Assembly (NCBI RefSeq): GCF_037975245.1
Contig: NC_092561.1
Location: forward strand, 19,465,508 to 19,529,507
From: Apostichopus japonicus
Lineage: Eukaryota > Echinodermata > Holothuroidea > Aspidochirotida > Stichopodidae
Direction of reading: 5' to 3'
DNA: 64,000 bases
Part shown: piece after piece, positions 13,601 through 28,600 of the stretch
How the letters are laid out: every line of letters begins with the position of its first letter
Position numbering within the stretch: the first letter of the stretch is position 1
Program-made: the position numbers and the translations under genes
The notes under the pieces: generated by a model
The model's database searches: none
Seen by the model: the letters and a program-made list of their open reading frames with translations, nothing else
Told to the model about the DNA's origin: nothing

Positions 13601-16600
13601 ACTGACTTCGGTCAGCTTGCGGCTTTGATAAGCCAATGTGGCTTCTTCGCGATTTCCTGCTTGCAGGAGGATCTAAAATATATACATACCTACATACATC
13701 CCTGTGTCACTTTGGAGATATATCAAAAACTTAAAGGACTTTTATGATCCACCCAAAGTAGAGGCCTACTGGTCTTAAAGCTGGTGTTCTATTCACCAAT
13801 TACACACATCTCTTCTACCATACATACATAGTCATCTTGGTCTAAGGCAGGGGTTCCCTAACTGGGGTACATGAACCCCCAGGGGGTGCGTGAGTCCAGC
13901 CCAGGGGGTTCGTGAGATGTTTCTGAAAGTCAAAACTGGACTACTTGTTGTTGAACTAAAATCTGATATATCATACAATTTAGTGGTGTACAAAAGTCGT
14001 ACCTATCGACAAACTCTTTTTGATTTTTTTCATTACAATATTACACTATGAACTTGATCTTTTACAAAGCACTGTCATGCATATTATAGTAATATAATGA
14101 CTCAGATCATGTCTCGAAAAGTTGGGGGTTTCCTGGACAACTCTGACATCCGCAGGGGGTTCGTGGGGGGGGGGGATAAAGTTAGGGAAACCCTGCTTTA
14201 AGGAGAGGCTTAAGTGGTCTCAAAGCTGGTGTTCTATTCACTAACTATACACATCTATTCTACCATGTACATAGTCATCTTGTTCATTCTTCATATTTGA
14301 GGTACATTCATCCCTCCCAAAAACTGGCTATACAACTAAAATTTAGGACCTGGTTCGCCCCAGGTATGAAAAAGTTACAAAAAGACAGAAAATACTCACC
14401 GCGACATGACATAAGTGTCGTGGTCTGTCTTGTAGAGGCAGCGACTATCGTGACTATCACAATGGACGTAAAATACATGAAGAATAGACCCATTGCGATC
14501 AGCAAAAATCTGAAAGTAAATAAGCAAAGTGCATTTCGGGACGGAACTATACTTTTTTTAATTTACGAAGTGGAATAATATATCCAAGCTTAGTCCATCG
14601 AAGAAAAAACCCCCAAAAGACGAATAATCAGATATATCATGATATTCAATCTTGCAAATATCTAAAAGGTTGTAGCAAGACTGTATCAATATCTTCATTT
14701 GACCTTTCACCCATCCTCCTCACACACCCCCCCCCCCCCTATGTACAGTAGTAGATTCCTCTAATGACCTTTGACACAACCTCACTATTAAACAATATTG
14801 ATCCCTTCTTCTGACCTTAGACACTCTCTCTCCATAGCTGCAATGTATAGCCCCCCCCCCCCCCTGCCTTGATGACATGCTCCCAATCAATGTACATGTA
14901 AATTGTGAGAGTAGAATTTATATTAAATATTTCTTACTCTCCATGACCTTTGACACAACCTCATTGTTTTTACAGTATTGATCATTTGACCTATGACACA
15001 TCCTCCATAGCTGCAATACATACAGTGTATCCTTCCTCCATGAAAAACTCTGACTACGTATAACTTATTACTCCCTGTAGGCTGTAGTCATAAACCTTTC
15101 ACGCTTAGCACTGGTCCATTCTATGGTCTGTGGCACAAGATTTTATGCAGCTACACCCTATGACCTTTGACACAAAACTTAATGAATATGCACAACAAGC
15201 CACAAGTCTATTCTCATGACCTTTAACACAAATTCCATGAATATGCACAAGTAGCCACCTACGTATTCTCACGACCTTTGACACAAACTCCATGAATATG
15301 CACAAGTAACCAACTACACTCCATGATGTTTGACACTAACTCCCAAACCTTGTACAAATAGCCTCCCATTCTAATGACCTTTGACACAAACTCCCTTTGA
15401 ATGTGCACAGTTAGCTGTCTATACTCATGACCTTTGACACAAACTCCCTTTGACTGTGCATAATTAGCTATCTTTACTCATGACCTTCGACAAAAACTCC
15501 ATGAATATGCACAATTAGCTATCTATACTCATGACCTTTGACACACACTCCCTTTGACTGTGCATACTTAGCTATCTTTACTCATGACCTTTGACATATC
15601 CTGAAAGTCTCTTACATTTTACTTCTCTCCCATCTTAACAGCCTTGTAGCTCTCGAGAGGTAGAAATGGCAGATGACGAGGAGTTGCACGAGACGTAGAT
15701 ATTGCACAATTGCTTCCACTTGTATCATGTGCATGTATACCCAATGTACAGTCCTGAAAAGAAGGAAAATCAGAAGAAATCATAAATGGATGAAGCATCT
15801 AATAAGAAATAATGTTAAGCATCACAAATCAAATGTGGGAACTGTAAAAAGCAAAATGTACTATCGATGTTAATACCCTCAAGTTAAATAAATGTTATGA
15901 AACATTTGTCACATACTCCCACAGTTATTTTTGACGCTTAAGCAACCACGAAATGTGGGGGAAGCCCGCAAGAGCTTATGGTAATACAACTTTCACATCG
16001 GGTGGCTTTTCAACTCAAATTTAGAATCTACTCAATTTAGAAGGTCATTTCAGACAGGAAAAACCATAGATTGCTCTCGGATGAAAAACCCACCCGATTG
16101 CTAAACCTCATGGCTTCAAATGCCACTGCCTGTATCCACTCAGCCACAGCCCCAGTTTGCAACATGTATGCATGTTACTGCACTACACTGTGATGATTAA
16201 GTTAATTCACCTATCTATATGTTAAGAATACTTCTATATGTACAGTTATATTTTTTAACTGTTTACGTTTTATTTTACATGAACTTAGTGTAAATTTGTG
16301 TAGTTTATGTATGTGACTAATGTACCGTAGATTATAATTAATTGTTGATTGAAGAACTTTTGATTTTGTTTTTTAAATGATTAACCACATTTAGTGAATT
16401 CCCTCGTTGATTTTAATATTAACGCAATGTTTTCTCATCTTGTACTGTACTCTTTTTAAATTTTATCTGACAATATATTTTATCAAGTGTGATAACGGTT
16501 TAAGAGGTATAAATCAACAGAATATCAATGATTTAACCTAGATACAACTTACTTTACTGGTAAGGCAAACTGTGTACTTTGTAATCGAAAATGTATTACC

Positions 16601-19600
16601 GTAATGATTTTCAACGACTGTTCAACGACATCATTTACTTCCTATAGTATCCTCCAGCATATTTTCTGATATGATTATTATACTCAAATGAGTGCCGATA
16701 GCTGGTATTATACAACACCTAATTGTATTCTGGTCATTTGATTGGTCAATTGCTCGTTGATTGCATGCAAAATCCGCTCTATTCCACTCTATGAAATAGA
16801 ACCATGGGTTATACTTTTTTGGGAGCACTTTTTTCAATGGTAAGAGAGCAGAGAAACCTGTCTGTTCAAAACAATCTGTTGCATGAGTGCATTTTACCCA
16901 TCTTAATATAATACTGTATGTTGTATAAAATGCGCCTTGTTGAATGGAACATTCCATCTTTCAACGAATGAACTATTTGCACTATTGCACGAATGGAAAC
17001 CATTTATTATTTGTATAATATAATTACCAAGTCCTCGTTATGGATTGTTTTGGCCACCAAGAGGCAACAGTCACAGCGCTATAGAACAATTTGTACAGCT
17101 ACTGTAGAATGCAGTTCTGTGTTCGTTCTTCTTATTGAATGCATGAACCAACTAAATATTACTCATCACAGTAATCATGCAGCAAAATTTGCTCAGAAAA
17201 CATTTTCTACAAGTTTTGTAGGCCAACAGTACATCCTCACTATATATTGCTTACAATTGGCTTTCAACAATTTGTTTATATTCAAATACATTCCGGTAAA
17301 TAACGAAGGGGAAATATTTTTGTCTGGTTATACACATACTTTTCCTGTTTCTATGTACAGCGTTATGGGCGTATGACGTAACTAACACAGGAAGCAAGTG
17401 TTTAAACATTTCCACATCCTCATGATGTCATAATTATCACATTTCACACATCGGTTTAAAAATAACGTCAAAAGGAAATTGTCCAACACATACATGGTTC
17501 ACGCCACGCCCGACTCTACGAGATAAACGTTTCAATCTGTGACATTCAGATCTAAAGGGCAGGAAACAAAAAGTTTGTTCATTCTTTATAAATAATTTTT
17601 AAATAGTGTGGGCATTGGTCGGTATCGTGCGTCCTCACATTACATATTTATTTATATATGACATTGAATTTACACAAGAAGGAGTAAAATATGGAATATT
17701 TATAGCTTGAGGAAGTTTCTTGGCCATATTCTGATAAAATATCATATCCTCAAAATGCGCCCAAATTTTTTTCCCTAAATGTAAGATTTTCCTCGTCCAT
17801 TAAAGCAACTTTGTTAATTTCTTTTTTAACGATTTAAAATCTTTCAGTTGTAGAAGTTGTACAGTACAGTTTTAGCTAAGATTAATATTTGTGAGTTATT
17901 ATTACAATATTCACTAATTAAGAAATACATTAATAAATCTGACATGAGATTTTAACAAGGAATAACCTAGACTTCAACTCAGAGGACGGCAAAAAGTTAT
18001 AAATGGATAATATAAGGTGACCATATTTGTTTTCAGTAAATCCAGGGACACATATGATATTGCTGTTGACTCCTCCCTCCCCCCCCCCCCTTCCCACCCA
18101 TCCACTCCACTGTTGACATCAAGGGACATACAGTACTTAGTACCACAGGATAGTATTATGAGGATCTTGCTCATTTTTGGTGAGCACTTCTATGTTTCAA
18201 GGGTGATGGTCAAATGCCCAAGTTTGGAACAAGTATTGAATTTGGTGATAAAAACCTTTGGCGAATGTAACTTGGCAGTCATATTATTTATTCATCACTT
18301 AAGACAACATGATGATTTTCATGCCAATTTGTACAGATTAATCACAAAAAATTGATTCAATGATCTGGGGTCCATTAATCTCTCAGCCAAGGGTTGTACT
18401 GTCGTTGTCGGTTTAGATTCAAGCTGTCCGCTCTACGAACGGAAGGCCAAACACGTCAAACCAGGGAATAATTATTCAGGGCCTTTCTCTCAAATCCGGG
18501 GATGTTTTTCGGGGATACTACATTATTAGTCCGGGGGGAGGGGGGGGGATGGTTATATGTCAAATCCAGCGTTTGTCCTCGAAAATCCAGCTTGAAAATT
18601 GGTGACATCTGGTCAGTTTAGGATGATACTATACAGTATCCTTACCAAGATAATATTGCTATACATTACACATGTAAAATCTCCACAAGATACTTATAGA
18701 TAATTCATATTGTATTGCAGATGGCCAAAACATGTATCGATAGAAGTCTGTGTGACCATGAACAAAAAAATTTAATTTTACATTTTCAGACCTTTTGGAT
18801 TTTTTTTTAAAACAAATTCCATAAACTTTGAAAAGTTCTGCACATGTTATGACCTATGAACCTACTCAAGTATTTCCTGTTTATATAGTTCAGTTCCCAA
18901 GGGTTGCCGATGATTGTAACTACACATGAGTTACAGTGTATATGATACTAAGCTCATACATAATGTATTGCTATGCAGGAAGCAATGTGGCCTATACAGA
19001 TTGTACTTTCGGTATTAACTGTTCTCACAGGTATACATGGAAATACCCAAGACAGTTATTAATAATATGACTCATAAGATCAGTCACCACCACACTTGAA
19101 ACATCTGAGACTGCAATCAAGGCTCTAGACTCATACCATCAGTCACACAAAACTTGAAGTATATGTACAGTATATTACTCTGCAGGAAGCAATGTGGCCT
19201 ATATAGATTCATACTTGCAGTATTAACTGTTCTAGCACATATACATGAAAATACCCAAGACAGTTATTAATAATATGACTCATACCATCAGCCACCAACA
19301 AACTTGAAATATCTGAGACAGCCATGAAGACTCTTGGCTCATACCATCAGTCACACAAAACTTGAAGTATCTGATACAGCCATGAAGACTCATACCATCA
19401 GTCACATTAAACTTAAAATATCTGAGACAGCCATCACAACTCTTGACTCATACCATCAGTCACCAACAAACTTGAAATATCTGAGACAGCCATCAAGACT
19501 CATACCATCAGTCACAACAAACTTGAAATATCTGATACAGCCATGAAGACTCATACCATCAGTCACATTAAACTTAAAATATCTGAGACAGCCATCACAA

Positions 19601-22600
19601 CTCTTGACTCATATCATCAGTCACAACAAACTTGAAATATCTGATACAGCCATCAAGACTCATAACATCAGTCACATAAAACTTGTTACTGTATATCTGA
19701 GACAGCCATCACAACTCTTGACTCATACCATCAGTCACAACAAACTTGAAATATCTGAGACAGCCATCAAGACTCATACCATCAGTCACATTAAACTTAA
19801 AATATCTGAGACAGCCATCACAACTCTTGACTCATACCATCAGTCACCAACAAACTTGAAATATCTGAGACAGCCATCAAGACTCATACCATCAGTCACA
19901 ACAAACTTGAAATATCTGATACAGCCATGAAGACTCATACCATCAGTCACATTTAACTTAAAATATCTGAGACAGCCATCACAACTCTTGACTCATATCA
20001 TCAGTCACAACAAACTTGAAATATCTGATACAGCCATCAAGAGTCATAACATCAGTCACATAAAACTTGTTACTGTATATCTGATACAGCCATCAAGAGT
20101 CATAACATCAGTCACACAAAACTTGAAATATCTGAGACAGCCATCAAGACTCATATATACCATCAGTCACACAAAGCTTGAAACATCTGAGACAGCTATC
20201 ACGACTATGACTCGTACCATCCGTCACACAAAAGAGACAGAATACAAGACTGTTACAATGTTATCATAATTTTTATCATAATTGTTATCATAATTGCTTT
20301 TGCAGGAAGTCCTGACATCCTCTTACTCTGCAAGCATATCCTGTCCTTCATATCAGTTTTCAAGAATCAAGCAATTTATTATAAAGTCACAACAATATGG
20401 TCTCTGACAGAAATTTCCCTAGATGGTAATCAAAATAATCACTACAGGTAGGGGGAACAGCCCTGATATAAATACCACTTGGAAGTTTATATAGACAAGC
20501 CTATGTTATTTAGATAATTATCTTAAGGTATTAATACTGTACCTTTTATGGAAATCCCTATACATCTGTTCTAAACAGCAATATTAGTAGATATTAGTAG
20601 ATATGTGACCAATATTAGTCAATCTAGAACAGCTAGCTGTTATCTTTATCTAGGGGAATTCCCACCTGGCACATAGCAGTTTGCATGAATTTGGAATGCC
20701 ACAGAATCATATTTCTGTGATAAGAATCAGTCTCTTGCTTTCAAAACAAAACTCCTTCTTCACCAAAACAACTTGATACATCTAGGCCACAGCCTCCCCC
20801 CTAATTTAGTATTGGACATACTATACACTTAAGTAATGTACTTTAGGTGCATCATGAAGGGGCGGAAGAGCCCTTGTGGAGGGGGGGGGGTACAGAAGGG
20901 AGGACCCTGAGGGTAGAGGAAAGAGGGTAGAGATATGAGGATGGATAGAGGTACTGTATGTGAAGAGATAGAGGTGTGAGGAAGGGTAGAGGTGTGAGAA
21001 TGGGTAGGGGTGTGAGGAGGGATACATGTGTGAGGAAGGGTAGAGGGGTGAGAATGGCTAGGGGTGTGAGGAGGGGTAGAGGTGTGAGAAGGGATAATGG
21101 TATGAGGAGGGGTAGAGGTTTGAGGAGGGGAAGAGGTGTGAGGAAGGATAGAGGGTACTCAGGATAGGGTGCTCTATGCCCATGTTTAACGATTGTTAAA
21201 CAAAAAAATTGCTACAAGTTTTCAAAGGTTTTCCTGGGTGTGTCTACTCTTAAACTATGTTCCCCAAGGTCTACAGTGGAGTTATAAACTAATTCAGATA
21301 ACTATTACAAAGTGAGTTAAAATGCTTGATTTTACTGCACTGGGTGACAGTTAAATATATCTGTTCAAGTTTGTGGATCTGTGACCACTACTTGACTTAC
21401 CCATGCAAGTATCCATGATATAGATGGATAGATATCTATGTACATATAGTATACCTATGCAAGTGTTCATGGCATTATATAGATGGATCTTGATATCTAT
21501 ATGTATATATAGTACACCTATGCGGTAACTTACAGCATATTTTTACTCAAGGTTCACGCCTGTGCAGTGATCATCAGACAAATGGATGTATTCAATCGTT
21601 CGTGTGTGACCTTATTTCTTCCTAGCACGGTTGGGTGGGTTTGTTACCTTGACGACACTCTGTGTGAACCACTGAATCTTTGTTTTGTACATATATATAT
21701 ATAGTGATCGTTCTTAAAGTAAACTAAAACAAACAATGCACATTATAATTACACAAAATGTTATATTTGATCATGATACTGTATGTACCATACTGAATGG
21801 TAAACGATGTTAAGAAACAGGGAAGTTTGAGGACATGCTGTAAATATATCATGGCATGGTATACACTTACACGTGTACATACATCTATAACAGCTATTGA
21901 ATAGACTACACAAGGATGCACTCTATAACAGAGCTCTATGGAATAGACTTATACAAGGATGCACTCTATAATTTTAGAGCTCTATGGAATAGACTTACAC
22001 AAGGATGCACTCAATAACAGCTATGGAATAGACAAACATTTGGTGGTAGTATCGATGGTTGTGGCGGTGAACATTGTAAATCTGAAAATATCAAAAAGAC
22101 AAAAACGAACATGCAGTTATCGTATCGGTATACATATAAACTTCGTATCATAGCCAACGACATTCCAGGCACGAAAAATGGGAAGGTAAACCGATTCCAT
22201 GCAAGTTTTAAGTCCTTCGGAATGGTCAATTTGGAAGGAGGACTGAGTGGATGGGGTCACAGATCTGAGTTGAGGGAGGAGTCACAGATGGGTTGGGGGC
22301 GCTGTGCAGAAACGTTACCGGTTGGCAGGTTAGGTAGCTATGACAAAAGTGTATACATGGACTGGAGAGGTGTGGAGTAAATTACACACTGTTATCACCA
22401 CAAAATCTTTGCATGGTAACTGTCATCTCTACGCTTGCGATTTTCTGTACTGTAAAGGAACAGAAATGTTTGCAACCCTTTCAGATGATGACTGGGAATG
22501 GCATCTATTAAAATGACCCTTGACCTTAAAACAGATGACCTTTGACAGTGGATGACAGTTTCATCTACTGCATGTTTATAATAGCAAGGCCCCAAGGGTA

Positions 22601-25600
22601 CTAAACACTGCTTTCAGTAAATATTATTGGTTTGAGGATATGTAGGCAAAGGACTAAGGCTAGCTATAGGCATACAGTAAATCAAAATGAAGCCTGACAA
22701 CTTTGACTTGAGGATCATAAAATAGTACTGCTTGTGAAACATTTTTGGGAGGTTTGTGGGGAAACCCCTGTGGGTTACATACACAATGTTAGTCCATTCT
22801 GTTATCAAATGTGAGGCCTCACAATGTTGGCTCAGTTGTACTCAACAGCATTTAAATTGTATGTTTATGTATGTCATAGGCCTGCTGTGCCTACTTTTCT
22901 CACCAAAATGACAGTATGTACACATAAATACAAGTAGCGCTCTTTTTTAAGGAAATAAATGTGTCAGCCGTAGCCATGCAGGTTCCACAATAATTAGACG
23001 CTGAATAAATATCATTAAAAAAATAATAATAAAATAGTACTTATATAGCGCGTTCATCAGCAACGCTGCTCGAAGAGCTTTACAGGAATTGAAACAATTA
23101 ATATACAGGAAACATATAAAATACAGGAAACAGAACTTGGAAACAGAGCAGGAAGGAACTTGTGAAAAATTTCTGTTTCAATTAAAAAGGTCTTTTTTAA
23201 ATCTGGGAACATGCCGGTCATGCTTAGTCTAGTGAGAGATTATGACGGGACGTAGGGCGGCTGTGCACTGAATTGCCTGGCTGTCCAACCTGCACTTATC
23301 CCAGACCAGTGCCTGCAGGCAATCTTAGTATTAAAAATAGCAACGGTGTCCAAAGTACTGTAAATACGGTAGAAATGATACCAGAGAAAAATGGAGGAAT
23401 GATCAGGAAATAAAGTAGGAGCCAAACTTGTCTTCACACACAGGAAAGTAGTGCTGGCCATTAGAGAACTTGTGTTTATAATCATACAGGTGACTAGTCA
23501 ATTAATTAGGTGCACTCTACATACTGTAGATGAATCCTAATGACAGTACTTGGGGTAGTTTATGCTATCAAGTAACAAGTCATTAATGCTTGAGTGAATT
23601 TGAGGACTTTTTTGCTATAGGCAGGCTTGACGATCCTGATAACACTACACTACAGAGGACAGACCTGTATATTTAGTACAGTACAGTACTTATGACAACC
23701 AACAGCATCCTTTGTACTACTATACATATACTGTACAACTGATATATTATCTTACCTGCTGAATTGACTACAATACTAAATCATACTGTACACTATATCC
23801 CAGCCAGCAGTACACCGTATACATGAAGAGTGGTTTGCGGTCGATTTATTCAAATATTCTCTCGTTTGTTTATCAGCGTATACGGTAGATAAAGATACAG
23901 CTCTACAGTAAGTGTAAATATAATCAGTATCAAAGATGGCAAGTTTGACAGACCTTTGTCACTTACAAAAAACTAACTTACAGTACAAGTCATTGACAAG
24001 GATCAATTAAAAAACCAAAAAACAACCGAAAAACAAGTGTTTGAATGATGAAGGAAGGACATGTACTGTACACTGTAATAATTGATAGGTAACTGTTGTC
24101 AACAAGATCTCGTTGTTGATATAATGAAAGCACCGAGTTCCCAAATTGTAAACTTCTGACACATGTTATTACATGTGCTAGTGATACTAGCTGCCATGTA
24201 TACTGTACATGTACAGTAAACTACAGCACTATTCGGCTGACTGGATGTCACATTCACCTAGACGTAGAGCTTCACTTCAGAATAGAATATATTCTAAAGT
24301 CTGAGGAAAAAGCGGAGCAGTGCCCCGGAAGAAGGAATAGAGGGCGCAGTGCTAAAACATTTCTAGTCATGTTCGGTGAATAATTTATCCGGTATATATA
24401 TCACATCGCAAAAATCATGTATAAATTATGCAAAAACGGTCAATTTGCACAAACTTGTATCGCAGTTCATCTCTACACAAGAAACAGAAGTATATATTTA
24501 ATGGGAGAAGAAAATCCAGAGCCTTTAAATATGAGCTACAGGAAAATTTGAATCATAAATTATTCCCTGTAGTCTGCTACATACATTCATTCATAAATAC
24601 ATGTATACATACACACAATACATACAATACTACATACAATAATACATACAATACTACAATACATGTAGTTTTACACTGTATGTTTAACATTTCCTCTACT
24701 TACACTGTGTAGTTTTATCTTTGTTAGGTGTATCGGGTTTTGTATTTATGTTTTACGACTTTGTTTTTATGTATTATGTTTTGTAAAGCGCATTGAAGCC
24801 TTTGCATATTTGCGCTATATAAGTTGCATATTATTATTATTATTATTATACATACATACATACATATATACATTCATTCATACAGTGTGTACTGTATCTA
24901 TTGGACTTGTGTACTGAATTGATGTTGAAGTGGCTCAAATTAATGCTGCCTCATTAGCTTGAACACAAGTACAACTCATCTCAGATGGTAATTATAAAAG
25001 GAAAAAAAAAGGAACTTTTGTTTAAACTTAGTAACTTCAGTAAATAATTTGTCAATACAGTATTTCAATTATTAAGAGTGGCTGAGCTGTTCGGTTAAAT
25101 TGTTAATTATCTTTAAAGGAAAGGAATCTGTTGAAGCTCAGTTTTCCAAGAGCTGCAAGTTAAACATGAAATCTTGTCTGGAATCAATTTTCACTTTCAA
25201 GTTAAAAGTTAACAGAGAAGAGCAAAGAAATGTAAATTATAGGATATGAACCAGTGACCTCTGACCTCTGGGTTACAAAGTACCCAGCTGCTATAGTGCG
25301 TTAACTGACCTATCCAGCTTTTAGTTGGTGTGCGATCTGTATATCTTCATTTGCTGATTTTTCGAAAACATTTCCTGGTCAGTTTGCTGTTATTTCCTTT
25401 ATGTACTAAATACATCCAATCTATATCCACTGACAAAATTCTTGTAAACAGAGCACATACAGCATTATTAAATATTAATACATACAACACTTAGTTATGA
25501 ACTTCAATTTACGTCAAATTACAGATTGTGAGTGAATTTGCACTTTTGTGCATGCATACAGTTTATTATATGTACCGTGAACTTTATAAATGGTACAGAC

Positions 25601-28600
25601 CCACCCATGGATCATGTGGGTGTATTACCAGACAATATTGAATATTCGTAGAACTAGATCCCAATTAAGACAACAATTTAAACCTTTGCTGGTACAGTAT
25701 GCAATGTTAGCTAGAAAAGCAAAATCTGTGCCAAGTTGTCGTGGCAATTGTTACTGTACCATGATGATATCTAGTATATACTGACATATCAAGAGTAAGA
25801 CAGTATAGGCCTATACTTCAGATATATCCCATGACTGAAGTATCCTGTTACCTCTACTGCCTGCAATAATATGAATTTTACCTTCAAATAATATTGTATG
25901 TTATTTTGTCATAACTTACTACTCCACACTGCATGCCATGGAATAATTTAGTGTTCAAATTTTGTGTAGCATTAACAAAGGATCTGATACATAGTATTTT
26001 CTATGTATAGATGAATTTGATAAATCTTTACACAGTTTACATAGCAACTTAACCATTTTGCATAGCAGTTTGCGGTGCAATACAGGATAAATTATTCCCT
26101 GCATGTGCCATGTACAGTAATATTACTTATACATACTGTTCAAATTTTGTGTAGCATTTACAAAGGATCTGCTACACAGTACTTCCTATGTATAGATATG
26201 AATTTGATACATCTTTACACAGTGTAAATACCAACTTTACCATTTTGCATAGCAGTTTGCTGTGCAATACAGGATAAATTATTCCCTGCATGTACCATGT
26301 AATATTAATGTAGCTAGCCTACACAAACTGATTTATAACCACCTGATCAATAAAAAGTTACTCTAAATCCCTTTTATTCAAAATTTTCTGCTTGGTGACT
26401 AAGATTTTCACCTTCCTCAACTTGGCGACCGTCCAACTGCAAATGTTGTGGCTCCGGGGAGGAGGTCGACCGGGAGGGGAGGTACAGGTAACCACCTCCA
26501 CCTTGAGACATGTACTTTTAGATTAAGGGTGCTTAGCTGCAAAAATGGTGTTATATTTTTGCAACGTTTTTAAGGAATGTATGTCCACAAATTTTTCCTT
26601 TTTTTCTCCCAGGGCTGCAAATATCGGCAATTTTTTTTTCTTCTTCTGAATATTTTCGGTCGACTTCCCAAGGTTGTTTGGCGACCTTAAAAAGATGCTA
26701 CAGCCCCATGGTTTGACTACAAGGGTTCTCAAGGTATTGTAACATCATTATTAAGTACCATCCCTTAATTGACTTTTTCCCAAAAAATATTGAGAGAAAA
26801 TTGTGTCCCTCTCTTGTTTAAATGTCACCTGTTGCAAGCACTAAAACCTGACGATAAGTCCTGTCACAAAATTAAATGTAAGTTACAGTATAAAGTAGGT
26901 ACCGAGCAAATATCAGAAATTTTCAAAGACTTTCCGAAAAGTGTGATACACAATAAGTTCTGGATTCTTTGTGGCAAGTAGTTGACCCCAAGTTGACCGT
27001 AAAATGATCTGATTTCTGGCAGAATAACTTCATGTGACATCAAAAGAATCAACCATCTTTGGTTACAGTTTATGAGTTTAGTCTTTTTATAATCCATACT
27101 GTTTGTATTGGCTTGCAGCCTAGCTACAGTAAATGGTTGTAAACATATTCACACTTAAACTATATTTTCAAACAAAAACCCATATTTTGTGTTGACTTTT
27201 CCACTCAATGGGTTGTCTAGAGGGCAAATATAAACTACAGTACTGTACGTACGACACAGCTGAAACTTGGAACATATAACCACGTCACAGTACCAAACAA
27301 GATAAAGAAATCAGATAAAACCTTATCAAACACAATTTCATTATTATTAGACTTGTATCATTAAAATTAATTAATTAATTAATTAAGAGAAGGCCATTCA
27401 AACAACAGGCCATACAGTATACTGACATATGTAACTATGAATCATGGCACATGGTAACAGCACATTAAGTACCACACTACGGTATATATATGTGTGCATG
27501 AAGACTGCTTCCAGGATGTTTTTATAGGATGTCCAAGGGAACCTGATTGTAACAGGAAGTGATCTCTCCATGTTACAAGGACATACCTGGCTGAACAGTT
27601 GTACAGTAGGTTCTATTGTGGAAGCTTTGGGATTGCGCAAGACGATAATTCCAAAACTTATTTATAATGTCTTGACTTCTAACTTTCATCCAAGACATGT
27701 ACCTCTGATTTGATCCAAATGAAATCGATAGGAACTTAAATATGACAGGTATCTTTTGCCTTTCACCCACCCCCATCATGTCAACCTAGATTTCTTCACC
27801 AATTCATAATATGATGCCATAAATTTCATTCTTGATTAAAAATCATTTCAACTTTCTAGACAACAGTTGCTTTTTTAGTCCTCCATCAACCCCCCCACCC
27901 TACTCCCTACCCCTCATTAATTATGTACACTATGCTCACCATTATCATAATATAAACATGATGGAAATTAAGCTGTTCAAAGACAAAGCAAATGTTGTCA
28001 CCACCATAAAATAGTTTTCCAGATCAGTACCAATTGGGTGCATGCATGCAACAAGCCAATCTGAATTTATTTTAAGATCGAATATATGAAATTCAAAAAA
28101 ATCAAGACTTTTAAAATATTATGCACATATTTATATGGGATTTGGTATCATGTGACCACTAAATATTAAAAGTAGTAATCTACCGAAATGAAATCATTTC
28201 AAACCATGTGCACAGCTTTGAAGAGTGCATAAATAAGTCACTTTATGGATGGGGATTGTATCACGATATTCATTGCATATTTAAATTAGTATATATTTAC
28301 CCTTGAATGAAATATTTCACTATATGAATATATCATAGAAAAGACCTGTTGTACATTCTTATATGTTTTATAAACAGCAGGGACCTCTGACAGAGCACAC
28401 AAGCTATGTATCTTTGTCTCACACAGGATTTGTGGTTATCAGTAGTTTTACGGTTTAATTTTCATACAGCATAGCAGTTTGTACTCTAACATTCATGTGA
28501 CCTCAATTCAAACTCACCCTCATCAGAAACAGGAAGCCGAGAAAGACAATAAACAGACTCAACAATCCATTCCTGAAAAATAAAATGTGGGGAAAAAAAT

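Noticed and set aside
19334-20269. Three His/Ser/Thr-rich open frames
   Set aside because: They run across the minisatellite and reflect its repeat period.
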